Part shown: piece after piece, positions 7,868 through 16,522 of the stretch
Position numbering within the stretch: position 1 is the stretch's first letter
Layout of the letters: each line of letters opens with the position of its first letter
DNA from: Hamadaea tsunoensis DSM 44101
Lineage (GTDB): Bacteria > Actinomycetota > Actinomycetes > Mycobacteriales > Micromonosporaceae
DNA: 64,000 nucleotides
Assembly: GCF_000428945.1 (NCBI RefSeq)
Contig: NZ_AUAX01000004.1
Coordinates: forward strand, 310,001 to 374,000
Direction: 5' to 3'
Made by a program: the position numbers and the translations under genes
Notes under the pieces: generated by a model
Seen by the model: the letters and a program-made list of their open reading frames with translations, nothing else
What the model was told of the DNA's origin: nothing
Databases searched by the model: none

Positions 7868-8613
7868 CGTACCCGGTGGGGGAGCCGCGGCCCGACCGGA
7901 CCGTGCTGGTGCGCGTGTTCGCCGCGTTGACCGCGGTCCCGGTCGTGACCTCGGCGGTGCTGCTGTGGTCGTTCCCCGATCCGCCGCAGGCGCTGTGGCC
8001 GGCCTACTTGTTTGCCTGGCTCGGTCAGGGTGCCCTCATTCTGGCGGCGGTCGTTGCGGCGGAGCCACCGGCCGCGTTCGCCGCCGTCCCGGCGGTCGGC
8101 GAGTTCCGGGCGCCCGTCCGCCCGCTGCTCGCGGCCATGCCCGCCCTGTGGGGAGCGGTCGTGTGCCTGTACGCGCTGCATCCGGGAGAGCGGCTGGCCG
8201 GCCTCGCGCCGGCCTGGCTGGCCCTCGAAGGCGCCTTCGCGCTCACCGCCGCCCGGCTGTTCGCGGCGGCCACCGTCGTGTCGCTGTCCGCGCGCGGTGT
8301 GACGGTCCGTGGCCTTTTCCGCACTTTGGTGTACGCGTGGGATGATCTGCCTGATTTACCCGTGACGGTGGTACGCGGCGGCGCGCGGCGGGAGATGGTG
8401 ATGTTCACCGTTGCGGGCCGGCGGCCGCTGCGGCTGGCGTACGCGGGGGTGGACAGCCGCTTCCTGGCCTATGCGATCGCGTATTACCGGTGGCGGCCGG
8501 AGTTCCGGGCGGCGATCGGCACGCCGGACGAGCATCGCCGCCTGTACGCGGAGCTGATGACGGCGTACGCGGTCAGCGCCGGGGCCCGCCGTTTCGGCGA
8601 CGCTGTTCGCTGA
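7864..8613 (+). CDS. array paralogue 6: membrane protein of unknown function
   Basis: The last, 249-residue copy. It returns to the copy-1 style signature GEPRPDRTVLVRVFAAL and has the longest soluble region: SARGVTVRGLFRTLVYAWDD, then a strand-rich part including GRRPLRLAYAGVD before IAYYRWRPEFRAAIGTPDEHR. The ATG overlaps the stop of copy 5 (ATGA). No hairpin is obvious directly after its TGA, and a small minus-strand reading frame overlaps its last 41 nt. Copies 1 and 6 resemble each other in their N-termini more than the middle copies do, suggesting an old array that expanded from inside. Confidence 0.75.
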   Translation: MTYPVGEPRPDRTVLVRVFAALTAVPVVTSAVLLWSFPDPPQALWPAYLFAWLGQGALILAAVVAAEPPAAFAAVPAVGEFRAPVRPLLAAMPALWGAVVCLYALHPGERLAGLAPAWLALEGAFALTAARLFAAATVVSLSARGVTVRGLFRTLVYAWDDLPDLPVTVVRGGARREMVMFTVAGRRPLRLAYAGVDSRFLAYAIAYYRWRPEFRAAIGTPDEHRRLYAELMTAYAVSAGARRFGDAVR

Positions 8614-8677
8614 AGTACATGCCCGCGGCGCCGACGGCGATGAAGAAGAGCGCGAAGCACACGAAGGCCTTGAACAT
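8573..8677 (-). CDS. small single-span membrane protein (34 aa), hypothetical
   Basis: A short minus-strand frame encodes MFKAFVCFALFFIAVGAAGM followed by YFSEQRRR and an Arg/Gly tail. It is one clean transmembrane segment with a positively charged C-terminus, a typical small membrane protein. Its 3' end overlaps the end of array copy 6 on the other strand by 41 nt. Upstream lies GGAGC about 12 nt from the ATG, a weak ribosome site. The amphipathic logic of the sequence argues for coding, but the length is too small to be certain. Confidence 0.4.
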   Translation of the reverse strand: MFKAFVCFALFFIAVGAAGMYFSEQRRRNGGPRR

Positions 8678-8731
8678 GGCGGCCAGCGTAGCTCCGCGCC
8701 CTGGTGTTGCAGAAGCGGGTGCCGGGCGGGA

Positions 8732-9958
8732 TCAGAAATCCCCGCCGCCGAAGTCACCTCCGCCGAAGTCGTCGTAGCCGCCCCCGCCGAAGTCGCCGCC
8801 GCCGTCGTAGGAGGCGTTGTCGTAGCCGCCGCCGTCGTAGGAGCTGTTGTCGTAGGAGGCGTCGGTGTTGCCGGGGTCGCCCGCGCCGGGGTCGTTCTCG
8901 TAGTAGTTGTTGGTGACGTTCTCCGTCACGTTCTCGGTGTTGTTGTGGTCGGGGCCGTCGAGCATGTCGCCGATGACCATGCCGCCGAGGAAGCCGAGGG
9001 CGGCTCCGCCGGCGCCGGCCGCGATCATGCTGCCCATGCCGGGGCCGCTGCGGCCGTAGCCGTATCCGCCGCCGCCGTACGCGGGCTGCCCGTAGCCCTG
9101 GCCGTAACCGGGCTGCGCGCCGTAGCCGGGCTGGCCGTAGCCCTGGCCGCCGTAGCCGGGCTGCCCGCCGCGCTGGTTGTACGCGACCGGCGGCGGCTGC
9201 ATGAACGCGCCCGCCCCCTGTCCCTGCTGCGGTACGCGGGCCAGCGCGTCGCGTACCCAGGTGGCGACGGTGGCGCTGATGTCGCCGGTGGCCTCGGAGT
9301 GCGCGAGGGTGTAGCGGGCGGGCTGGCTGCCCCAGCCGGCTTCGACGGCGACGTCGAGCGCGTGGGCGTTGGCGGCGTAGCTGATGCTCAGCTGCGGCAG
9401 GTGGGCGCCGGGGGTGCGGCCGTCGGCGGGCGCGTAGAAGGTGATCCGCTGCGCGACCGGTACGCCGAGGCCGGCCTGCTGGCCGGGGCGCAGGTCGGCG
9501 CGGACGAACCGGCAGCCGATGAGGCCGAGGGCGTCCAGGAGGTGGTTGTGCACCGGCAGCGGCTGGACGGCGATCGGGTCGCGGTCGGTCTTGCCGGATC
9601 CGCCGCGCACGTCGACCTGGGTGCGGATGCCGAGCGCGATGCCGGGCAGGGGCTGGCCGTAGATGATGCTGACGGGGGTCTCCCAGGGCAGCTGCGCCGA
9701 CAGCGGGATGCTGTGGTGGGCGCCGGCGGGCAGGACGAACCGGCCGGCCGCCGGGATGCGGGCGACGTCGTACGCGGCGCCGGCCGCTTCGGCGGTGACG
9801 ATCAGGGTGATGCTCTCGATCTCGGTGTCGGAGCCGCCGCCGGCGAGCAGGATCTGGCCCGCGAGGGGTGCGCCCGGGGTGACGGTGGGCTGGGACAGCA
9901 CCGTGTCCACGGTGGGACCGCCGATGCCGAGACTGCCCAGCAGTTTCTTGAAGACCAT
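8732..9958 (-). CDS. Spo0M-family (sporulation-control) protein with Gly/Tyr-rich tail
   Basis: A 408-residue protein with an arrestin-like Spo0M domain over roughly the first 230 residues (MVFKKLLGSLGIGGPTVDTV.. with ESITLIVTAEA). After it comes a Gly-Tyr-Gln region of GYGQPGYG-type repeats, a glycine-rich hydrophobic stretch MIAAGAGGAALGFLGGMVIG that could span or insert into the membrane, and an Asp/Gly/Tyr/Phe tail ending DFGGGDFGGGDF. Spo0M proteins of Bacillus and Streptomyces affect sporulation or morphology. The low-complexity tail is of the type that forms condensates; that is inference. The start at MVFKK (9958) is the family-like one; in-frame ATG 9967 and TTG 9985 lie just upstream. 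Confidence 0.85.
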   Translation of the reverse strand: MVFKKLLGSLGIGGPTVDTVLSQPTVTPGAPLAGQILLAGGGSDTEIESITLIVTAEAAGAAYDVARIPAAGRFVLPAGAHHSIPLSAQLPWETPVSIIYGQPLPGIALGIRTQVDVRGGSGKTDRDPIAVQPLPVHNHLLDALGLIGCRFVRADLRPGQQAGLGVPVAQRITFYAPADGRTPGAHLPQLSISYAANAHALDVAVEAGWGSQPARYTLAHSEATGDISATVATWVRDALARVPQQGQGAGAFMQPPPVAYNQRGGQPGYGGQGYGQPGYGAQPGYGQGYGQPAYGGGGYGYGRSGPGMGSMIAAGAGGAALGFLGGMVIGDMLDGPDHNNTENVTENVTNNYYENDPGAGDPGNTDASYDNSSYDGGGYDNASYDGGGDFGGGGYDDFGGGDFGGGDF

Positions 9959-10035
9959 GGGACCCATGATGGCGCGCGGGGTCAAGATCTACCCCTACGA
10001 AACGTAGTTTTCAGGGAAGTCTCAGGGATGACCCG

Positions 10036-10566
10036 TCAGTAGGGGAACTCCTGGGCGTTGGCGAGGCGGATGCCGCTGAAGCCGAGTGTGCTGTCGATCA
10101 CCGCGTCCCACCAGGGCCACAGCCGGTCGACGAGGCGCAGCTGGATGCCGGCCGCGCGGTGCGCTTCGAGCAGGTCGCCGACCTTCTCCGCCGGGCCGAG
10201 CGGGGTCACCGTCCGCGTCGCGACCCACGCGGCGCCTCCTTCAAGGGGCTCGAAGCGGTCCTGGGGCAGCCGGTAGGCGTACAGGGTGGTGTTCTGCAGC
10301 GCGGGCAGCCACGCGTACTCGATGGTGTGTACGCGGGGGGTGCCGGGGCCGAGCAGGCGCAGGGCGTCCTCGGCGGTGGTGGCGGGGTCGGCCCAGGCCA
10401 TGGCGCGCGGGCACTGGCGGGGGAACCAGTAGCTGGGCGCGTCGTGCGCGTCGACCGCCCACACGTACGCTTCGGCCTGCCGGGCGGTCGCCGCGACGTG
10501 CGGGTGGAAGACGGTGATCGTGGGGTCTTCGGAGAAATGCAGGACTTCGCCGGGTCCGGGGATCAT
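10036..10566 (-). CDS. DUF6886-like conserved hypothetical protein
   Basis: A 176-residue soluble protein beginning MIPGPGEVLHFSEDPTITVF. The sequence 'L-x-H-x-S-x-D/E-P-x-I-x-x-F-x-P' and the later VWAVDAHDAPSYWFPRQCPR resemble a small family of actinobacterial and firmicute proteins of unknown function. No signal peptide or membrane segment. Its ATG overlaps the stop of the upstream methyltransferase by 4 nt (ATGA), so both are made from one minus-strand transcript. I cannot name a reaction. Confidence 0.7.
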   Translation of the reverse strand: MIPGPGEVLHFSEDPTITVFHPHVAATARQAEAYVWAVDAHDAPSYWFPRQCPRAMAWADPATTAEDALRLLGPGTPRVHTIEYAWLPALQNTTLYAYRLPQDRFEPLEGGAAWVATRTVTPLGPAEKVGDLLEAHRAAGIQLRLVDRLWPWWDAVIDSTLGFSGIRLANAQEFPY

Positions 10567-11381
10567 TCCGCGGATTTTACGACGACCAGGTGGAAGAGCC
10601 GGGCGGTGAGTTTGTAGGGCATCCGGTCGGCGAGGGCGAGTTCGAGGCGTTCGAGTTCGGCGTAGAAGCTCGCGTCGTACTTGCGCTCGTCGTCGGTCAT
10701 GTAGTCGCAGACGTTGCGGATGCCGTAGTGGCCGACGATGCGGGCGCCGAGCTTGTCGAGGTGCTTGCCGACTTCCTCGGCGGTACGCGGGACGACCGGG
10801 GTGCCGAAGGTCTTCGCGACCCGGGTCGGGGCGTCGAGGGCTTCGAGGGCGCCGGAGGGGTCCTGCTCGCGGACGGCGATGCGCAGCGGTTCGGAGTGCG
10901 CGTTGGAGCAGATGATGGACAGCACGCCGCCGGGCCGCAGGGCCGACAGGCAGACGGCGAGGGTGGCTTCCACATCGGTCACGTAGGGCAGCAGGTTGTG
11001 GCAGAGCACGAGGTCGTTGCCGTCGTCGACGAGTCCTTCGCCGAGGAGTTCGGCGAGTTGGGCGACGTCGGACTCGTGGATGGTGACCCGGTCGGCGACG
11101 CCGGCCTTGTAAGCGAGTTCCCGGGCGGCGGCGAGCATGCGGGCGGAGTAGTCGACGAGGGTGACGCGGTGGCCGTCGGTGGCGAAGCGGATCGCCTCGA
11201 CCCCGTTGCCGCCGGCGACGTCGAGGATGCGGCCGGGTTCACCGCCGGGCAGCGCGTGGTCGAGGTGCCGGCCGAGGTTGGCTGCCGCGATGGCGTAGCG
11301 CAGGCGTCCCCAGGGCGCGTCCTGCCACTGCCGCCAGGCCGATATCGCTTCGTCGAAGGTACCGCTGTCGACTCGTCCCAT
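10563..11381 (-). CDS. class I SAM-dependent methyltransferase
   Basis: A 272-residue Rossmann-fold methyltransferase. Motif I is ILDVAGGNGVEAIRF (about 52-66), the acidic residue after strand beta-2 is VTLVDYSARML and motif IV is LVLCHNLLPYV. The overall pattern resembles the SmtA/CmoM group that modifies tRNA wobble uridine, but proteins of this kind in actinomycetes are mostly uncharacterised. Start ATG 11381 lies directly beyond the neighbouring thymidine kinase stop (11391). Genes run TK, methyltransferase, DUF6886-like, all on the minus strand. Confidence 0.8.
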   Translation of the reverse strand: MGRVDSGTFDEAISAWRQWQDAPWGRLRYAIAAANLGRHLDHALPGGEPGRILDVAGGNGVEAIRFATDGHRVTLVDYSARMLAAARELAYKAGVADRVTIHESDVAQLAELLGEGLVDDGNDLVLCHNLLPYVTDVEATLAVCLSALRPGGVLSIICSNAHSEPLRIAVREQDPSGALEALDAPTRVAKTFGTPVVPRTAEEVGKHLDKLGARIVGHYGIRNVCDYMTDDERKYDASFYAELERLELALADRMPYKLTARLFHLVVVKSAE

Positions 11382-11390
11382 AGGGTGACG

Positions 11391-12092
11391 CTACTCAGCC
11401 GGTCCGGCGGGCGCTACGGCGGGTGGCGTTCCCAGTTCGCCGGTCCGGTAGTGGCGGCGGCAGAGGACCTGGTAGCGGACCTCTTCGGTGGACGCCGCGG
11501 CGGTGTCGCCGATGACGACCTGCTCGCCTTCGCGGGCCACGGATCCGCCGACGACGCGGGCGTTGAGCAGGCCTTCGCGGCCGCACCAGCACAGCACCTC
11601 GACCTGGAGGCGGTGGACGCTGTCGGCGAGTTCGAACAGCCGCTGGGCGGCCGGGAAGAACTGCGAGCGGAAGTCGGTGGCCAGGCCGAAGGCGTACACG
11701 TCGATGTCGTAGGTGTCGACGAGGTCGGCGAGCTGCTCGATCTGGGCGACGCTGTAGAAGCAGGCTTCGTCGCAGATGAGGTAGTCGACGGCGGCGCCGG
11801 CGGCCCAGCGTTCACGGACGAGCAGGACCAGGTCGAGGGCGTCGTCGACCTCGACGGCGTCGTGGCTGAGCCCGATGCGGGTGGTGACCTTGGGGCCCAT
11901 CGAGCGGTCGTTGCGGGTCAGCACGATGCCGCGGCGGCCCTGGCGGGCGTGGTTGTAGCCCATCTGCAGGGCCAATGTGGACTTGCCGCAGTCCATGGGG
12001 CCCCAGAAGAACTTGAGCGTCGCACCGCCCCGCAGCCGGCCGTCGCCGGCGGCGCGGCATTCCAGCTCGGCGGGGTTCCCCGAATGATCCAC
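11391..12092 (-). CDS. tdk: thymidine kinase, TK1 type
   Basis: A 233-residue enzyme that phosphorylates deoxythymidine to dTMP in pyrimidine salvage. The P-loop is GPMDCGKST, the Walker B-like segment is DYLICDEACF, and the zinc-binding lasso is visible as CWC in the middle plus CRRH near the C-terminus. TK1-type kinases usually start only a few residues before the P-loop; here about 30 extra residues precede it and there is no better in-frame start, so GTG 12092 is used. It is the first gene of a small minus-strand group. Confidence 0.9.
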   Translation of the reverse strand: MDHSGNPAELECRAAGDGRLRGGATLKFFWGPMDCGKSTLALQMGYNHARQGRRGIVLTRNDRSMGPKVTTRIGLSHDAVEVDDALDLVLLVRERWAAGAAVDYLICDEACFYSVAQIEQLADLVDTYDIDVYAFGLATDFRSQFFPAAQRLFELADSVHRLQVEVLCWCGREGLLNARVVGGSVAREGEQVVIGDTAAASTEEVRYQVLCRRHYRTGELGTPPAVAPAGPAE

Positions 12093-12141
12093 GGGCCGCA
12101 GCCTAATGGGCGGCGGCCCGTGGCGCTAAATCGACGGGGGG

Positions 12142-13512
12142 CTAGAGCAGGCGGGGCGGGGTGTTGCCGGCGGCGGTGATGGCCCGGCGCATCGGGACGG
12201 CGAGCAGGGCGACGAAGCCGAAGACGAAGAAGACGATCAGTGAGACGATCGCCGGCCGGTAGCTGTGGGTCTGGTCGTAGACGAACCCGAACAGCAGCGG
12301 CCCGAGCCAGCTGGTGCCCTTGTCGGAGATCTCGTAGAGGCCGAAGTACTCGCCTTCCTTGCCCTTCGGGATGAGCTGGCTGAACAGCGACCGGGACAGG
12401 GCCTGGCTGCCGCCGAGCACGATGCCGATGGCCGCGCCGAGGATGACGAACGGCAGGACCTTGTTGGCCGGCAGGAAGTACGCGGCGATGACGATGACGG
12501 CCCAGATGGCGAGGCTGCCGAGGACGGTCTTCCACGCGCCGACCCGCTTGGCGATGGCGCCCATGAGCATCGCGCCGCCGAAGGCCATGAACTGCACCAT
12601 GAGGATCACCGGCATGGTGACCTTGCTGTCGAAGCCGAGTTCGCCGCTGGCGTAGGTGCCGGCCATCGCGATGACGGTCTGGATGCCGTCGTTGTAGATG
12701 AGGAACGCGATGAGGAAGAACAGCGTCAGCGGGTACGCCTTCAAGCTGCGCAGGGTCCGTCCGAGCTGGACGAAGCCGTCGAGGAGCGGGTTGCCGCGGT
12801 GCTCGCCGCCGGTGGCCGGCCGGTTGCGCAGCCACAGCAGCGGGAAGGTGGTGAACACCGCCCACCACACGCCGGCCGACACCAGTGACCAGCGGGCGAT
12901 GTCGAGCAGCTTGTCGTCGCTGCTGCCGAGGACGACGACGGCGACCACGTTCAGCAGGAACAGCAGGCCGCCGCCGAGGTAGCCGAACGCCCAGCCGCGG
13001 CTGGAGACGGCGTCGCGTTCGTTCTCGTCGGAGATCTGCGGCAGGAACGAGTTGTAGACCACGACGCTGCCGCCGAACGCGAGGTTGGCGATGAGGAACA
13101 GGGCGGCGCCGAGGGCGTACCGGTCGCCGGTGAGGAACACCAGTCCGATCGTCGCCGCCGCCCCGAGGTACGCGAACAGGGCCAGCAGCTGCTTCTTGCG
13201 GTGGGACCGGTCGGCGAGGGCGCCGACGACCGGCAGCAGGAACACCTGCAGCACGACCGACAGGCTCGTCGTGTAGGGGAACAGCGACCCGGCGGCGAAG
13301 TGCAGGCCGAGCAGGCTCACGTTCTGGTCGGCGTCCTGGGCCTGTTCGGCCACATGGGTCAGGTAGGGGCCGAGGAAGGCCGTGACCACGGTGGTCGAGA
13401 AGGCGGAGTTCGCCCAGTCGTAGAAGTACCAGCCGGTCCGCTCGCGGCGCGTAGCGGGGTCGCCGGCGGCCGGCGGGGGCAGCAGCACGGGCTCGGCTGC
13501 GTCGGTCGTCAT
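12142..13512 (-). CDS. MFS transporter of the UMF1/Atg22-like type
   Basis: A 456-residue, 12-helix major facilitator. The N-terminal RTGWYFYDWANSAFSTTV is the hallmark of the UMF1/Atg22-like family ('W-x-x-Y-D-W-A-N-S-A-F'), whose eukaryotic members export amino acids from vacuoles. Substrate unknown here. The ATG at 13512 gives MTTDAAEPVLLPPP; a further in-frame ATG at 13602 would add a 30-residue extension that lacks hydrophobic or conserved character. Downstream, 49 bp separate it from thymidine kinase. Confidence 0.86.
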   Translation of the reverse strand: MTTDAAEPVLLPPPAAGDPATRRERTGWYFYDWANSAFSTTVVTAFLGPYLTHVAEQAQDADQNVSLLGLHFAAGSLFPYTTSLSVVLQVFLLPVVGALADRSHRKKQLLALFAYLGAAATIGLVFLTGDRYALGAALFLIANLAFGGSVVVYNSFLPQISDENERDAVSSRGWAFGYLGGGLLFLLNVVAVVVLGSSDDKLLDIARWSLVSAGVWWAVFTTFPLLWLRNRPATGGEHRGNPLLDGFVQLGRTLRSLKAYPLTLFFLIAFLIYNDGIQTVIAMAGTYASGELGFDSKVTMPVILMVQFMAFGGAMLMGAIAKRVGAWKTVLGSLAIWAVIVIAAYFLPANKVLPFVILGAAIGIVLGGSQALSRSLFSQLIPKGKEGEYFGLYEISDKGTSWLGPLLFGFVYDQTHSYRPAIVSLIVFFVFGFVALLAVPMRRAITAAGNTPPRLL

Positions 13513-13752
13513 GGCCGCCGATTCTGCCAGCTCCACGGGGGATGTGTGGGTCGTCCGAACCGATGGACCTTGGCCCGGGTGCGTCACCGAATCCGTATCC
13601 ACCCCGTAGGGGAATGGTGACAGGGAGATAGGGCGGAATCCCGAACACCTCTAGTCAATCGGTAAAGCTTCGGTGACAATGACCAGACGTATGACCCGAC
13701 GATCGTCGATGGAACCCAGACGGGGGTAGGAGAGTGCGCGGCATGCCGAGGG

Positions 13753-13995
13753 GTGGAGGTGTTCGCGTTGGCTCCCGATGGCGCCGGCGGTGCTGACTGG
13801 GTGACGCGTCTGTCGCCCGATCAAGTTGCCCTGCTGGAGCGGCTGGCCGATGGGCAGACCATCGCCGCCGCGGCGGCCGCCGAGTGGATGTCGCTGCGGA
13901 CCGCGAACCGGCGCGTCGCCGAACTGCGGGTCCTGCTCGGGCTGACGAGCACCCGCGAGGTGGTCGCCGCGTACGTGCGCGCCCGGCACCGGTAG
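13753..13995 (+). CDS. stand-alone LuxR-type helix-turn-helix mini-protein
   Basis: Up to 80 residues, consisting almost only of a LuxR/GerE-like HTH: LSPDQVALLERLADGQTIAA, AAAEWMSLRTANRRVAELR, then LLGLTSTREVVAAY. No receiver or ligand domain precedes it. GTG 13753 is the longest start, but GGTGGAGG at 13752-13759 would better serve a TTG at 13768, giving a protein that begins APDGAGGADWVTRLSP. The 240-bp gap upstream contains a GACGATCGTC palindrome near 13698. It probably binds DNA as a dimer; targets unknown. Confidence 0.72.
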   Translation: MEVFALAPDGAGGADWVTRLSPDQVALLERLADGQTIAAAAAAEWMSLRTANRRVAELRVLLGLTSTREVVAAYVRARHR

Positions 13996-14000
13996 GCGCG

Positions 14001-14789
14001 TCAGCGGGGTTCGGGGGCCTGGAAGGTCCGCCGGGTCTCGGCCGGGCGGGTGGGGTCCGTCCAGCGTGGACGGTCTGGTTCGTCCGGGCGCAGCCGGGCG
14101 AGGTCGGTGCGCAGGGCCGTGATGATGCGGTCGGTGGCCCGCTGGACGTCGCCGCGGACGGCCGGGTCCAGGCCGGTCAGGTCGACCGGGTCGCCGAAGT
14201 GGAACCGCACCGTCGGCCGGTGGCGCAGGTCGCGCAGGATCGCCGGCCACATGCCGGTCGGCGCCGCGTACGGCAGGACCTCGTGGGAACCCCACTGGGT
14301 CACCGGCAGGACCGGCGCGCCGGTCGCGAGGGCCAGGCGGGCCATGCCGCTGCGGCCGCGTTCGGGCCACAGGCCCGGGTCGAGGGTGATGCGGCCCTCG
14401 GGGTAGCCGGCGACGATGCTGCCGGCGGCCAGGGCCGCGGTCGCGTCGTCGACCGCCGCGGCCGCGTGCGCCTCGTCGGCCGACACCCGCGTGCGGTTGA
14501 CCCGGATGTGCCCGCTGGCGCGCATCGCCGCACCGACGATCGGCGCCCGGAACAGCCCGCCGGTCGCCATGATCCTCGGGTGTACGCCGATCGCGGCGGT
14601 CGCCGCCGACAGGGCGATCGGATCGAACGGGCCGATGTGGTTGACCGCGAGGATCAGCGGCCCGTCGCGCAGCGGCGCGGGGATGTCGCCGGTGACCTCC
14701 AGCCGGGCCAGTGCGCCGACGACGCCGCGGGCCAGGGTTTGCAGGACATGCCAGGTGAGCGGGGTACGCCACGGCTGCACGGAACTCAC
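14001..14789 (-). CDS. 1-acyl-glycerol-3-phosphate acyltransferase family protein
   Basis: A 262-residue PlsC-type acyltransferase, which transfers an acyl chain to lysophosphatidate or a related acceptor at the membrane. Motif I is NHIGPFD (NHxxxxD, about residues 50-56), motif III is YPEGRIT, and the RVNRTR segment lies between them. It converges tail-to-tail with the LuxR-type mini-gene, with only 5 nt between stop codons. Upstream is the long divergent gap shared with cydA. The acceptor cannot be assigned from sequence. Confidence 0.86.
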   Translation of the reverse strand: MSSVQPWRTPLTWHVLQTLARGVVGALARLEVTGDIPAPLRDGPLILAVNHIGPFDPIALSAATAAIGVHPRIMATGGLFRAPIVGAAMRASGHIRVNRTRVSADEAHAAAAVDDATAALAAGSIVAGYPEGRITLDPGLWPERGRSGMARLALATGAPVLPVTQWGSHEVLPYAAPTGMWPAILRDLRHRPTVRFHFGDPVDLTGLDPAVRGDVQRATDRIITALRTDLARLRPDEPDRPRWTDPTRPAETRRTFQAPEPR

Positions 14790-15060
14790 TGCGGCATAGT
14801 GCCACAGCTGCGGCGACCGCTACCGGCTGGCACGAGGAGTCCGCCCGCAAGGACCCCGAGCGGACGGGCCGGCCGCACGGGGCGGGCCCCGCAGGGCGCC
14901 GCGGTCACAGAGTGAAGACGCACCCTTGAGCGAATGCTAAACACATCCGTGCCAGGCCCTGCGACCGGCCCCGGGATTCCCGACCCCGATCACATTTCAC
15001 GTACGAAACGGACACCGGAGCCGTATGGTCGGCGCAGAAGATCTCTATGGGAGGTTCCCC

Positions 15061-16500
15061 GTGGACGCGCTGGCCTGGGCACGGTGGCAGTTCGGCATCG
15101 TGACCGTCTACCACTTCCTCTTCGTCCCGATCACCATCGGATTGTCGTTCCTCGTCGCCGGATTCCAGACCGCGTGGGTGCGGGCCGAGCGGCGCGGGGA
15201 CCCGCACGCGCTGCGCTGGCTGAAGCTGACGAAGTTCTACGGCAAGCTGTTCCTGATCAACTTCGCCATGGGCGTCGTCACCGGCATCGTGCAGGAGTTC
15301 CAGTTCGGCATGAACTGGTCGGCGTACTCACGGTTCGTCGGGGACATCTTCGGCGCCCCGCTGGCCATCGAGGCGCTGCTCGCCTTCTTCCTGGAGTCGA
15401 CCTTCCTCGGGCTGTGGATCTTCGGCTGGGACAAGCTCAAGCGCGGCATCCACCTGGCCTGCATCTGGATCGCGGCGGCCGGTACGGCGCTGTCGGCGTA
15501 CTTCATCCTGGCGGCGAACTCGTTCATGCAGCACCCGGTCGGGTTCACCTTCAACCCGAAGACCAACCGCGCGGAGCTGACGGACTTCGGGGCGGTGCTG
15601 ACCAACAAGGTCACCCTCATCACGTTCCCGCACACGATCATCGGCTGCTTCCTCACCGCGGGCGCCCTCGTCGCCGGCGTCGCGCTCTGGCACATCATGC
15701 GCGAAGGCAAGAACGCCAAGACCGCCGACATGGACCGGCGGGCGTACCGCAGCGCGCTGAAGGTCGGCGTGTGGACCACGCTCGTGGCGATGGTCGGCAT
15801 GTTCATCAGCGGCGACATCCAGGGCAAGATCATGACCGAGGTGCAGCCGATGAAGATGGCCGCCGCCGAGGCCCTCTACAACACCTCGCAACCGGCCCCG
15901 TTCTCCCTGCTCACCATCGGTACGCTCGACGGCAGCGAGCCGGTGTTCTCGATCGAGGTCCCCCACCTGCTGTCGTTCCTGGCCACCGGCAGCTTCGACG
16001 GCAAGGTGCAGGGCATCAACGACCTGCAGGCCGAGTACGAGCAGAAGTACGGGCCGGGCGACTACAAGCCGATCATCCCCGTCACGTACTGGACGTTCCG
16101 GTTCATGATCCTGTTCGGGGCGCTGGCCGCGCTGGTGGCGCTGTGGGCGCTGTGGGCCACCCGCCGCGGGCGTACGCCGAGGACACGCTGGCTGCGCTGG
16201 GCCGGCCTGGCCCTGCCGCTGCTGCCGCTGGCCGCCAACAGCGTCGGCTGGATCTTCACCGAGATGGGCCGCCAGCCGTGGATCGTGTTCGGCCAGATGA
16301 AGACCGCCCAGGGCGTCTCGCCCACCGTCGGCACCGGCGAGGTGATGACGTCGCTGACCGTGTTCACGCTGCTGTACGGCGTACTCGCGGTGGTCGAGGT
16401 CGGGCTGCTGCTCAAGTACGCCAAGGCCGGCGTACCCGACGTGACCCCGCCGCCGGAGACGCCCGCCGATTCCGACGCCCCGCTCGCGTTCGCGTACTGA
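15061..16500 (+). CDS. cydA: cytochrome bd oxidase subunit I
   Basis: A 479-residue membrane subunit that carries haems b558, b595 and d and oxidises quinol while reducing oxygen. His18 in VYHFLFVP is the likely haem ligand, and the family segments FQFGMNWSAYSRFVGDIFGA, FFLESTFLGLW and VGWIFTEMGRQPWIV are all present; the Q loop is short. GGGAGG placed 6 nt before GTG 15061 selects that start over the frame opening at 15025. cydB follows after 22 nt with its own AGGAGA. No cydDC haem-exporter genes occur in the window. Confidence 0.96.
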   Translation: MDALAWARWQFGIVTVYHFLFVPITIGLSFLVAGFQTAWVRAERRGDPHALRWLKLTKFYGKLFLINFAMGVVTGIVQEFQFGMNWSAYSRFVGDIFGAPLAIEALLAFFLESTFLGLWIFGWDKLKRGIHLACIWIAAAGTALSAYFILAANSFMQHPVGFTFNPKTNRAELTDFGAVLTNKVTLITFPHTIIGCFLTAGALVAGVALWHIMREGKNAKTADMDRRAYRSALKVGVWTTLVAMVGMFISGDIQGKIMTEVQPMKMAAAEALYNTSQPAPFSLLTIGTLDGSEPVFSIEVPHLLSFLATGSFDGKVQGINDLQAEYEQKYGPGDYKPIIPVTYWTFRFMILFGALAALVALWALWATRRGRTPRTRWLRWAGLALPLLPLAANSVGWIFTEMGRQPWIVFGQMKTAQGVSPTVGTGEVMTSLTVFTLLYGVLAVVEVGLLLKYAKAGVPDVTPPPETPADSDAPLAFAY

Positions 16501-16522
16501 GCGCCCGGAAAGGAGACCTGCC

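Noticed and set aside
11918-13648. 576-codon minus-strand frame through the MFS gene
   Set aside because: Shadow of the transporter gene in the -1 frame; the transporter has helices and the UMF1 signature.
14790-15060. Rex-type redox operator upstream of cydA
   Set aside because: TTTCACGTACGAAA near 14995 is partly symmetrical but does not match the TTGTGA-N6-TCACAA type site.
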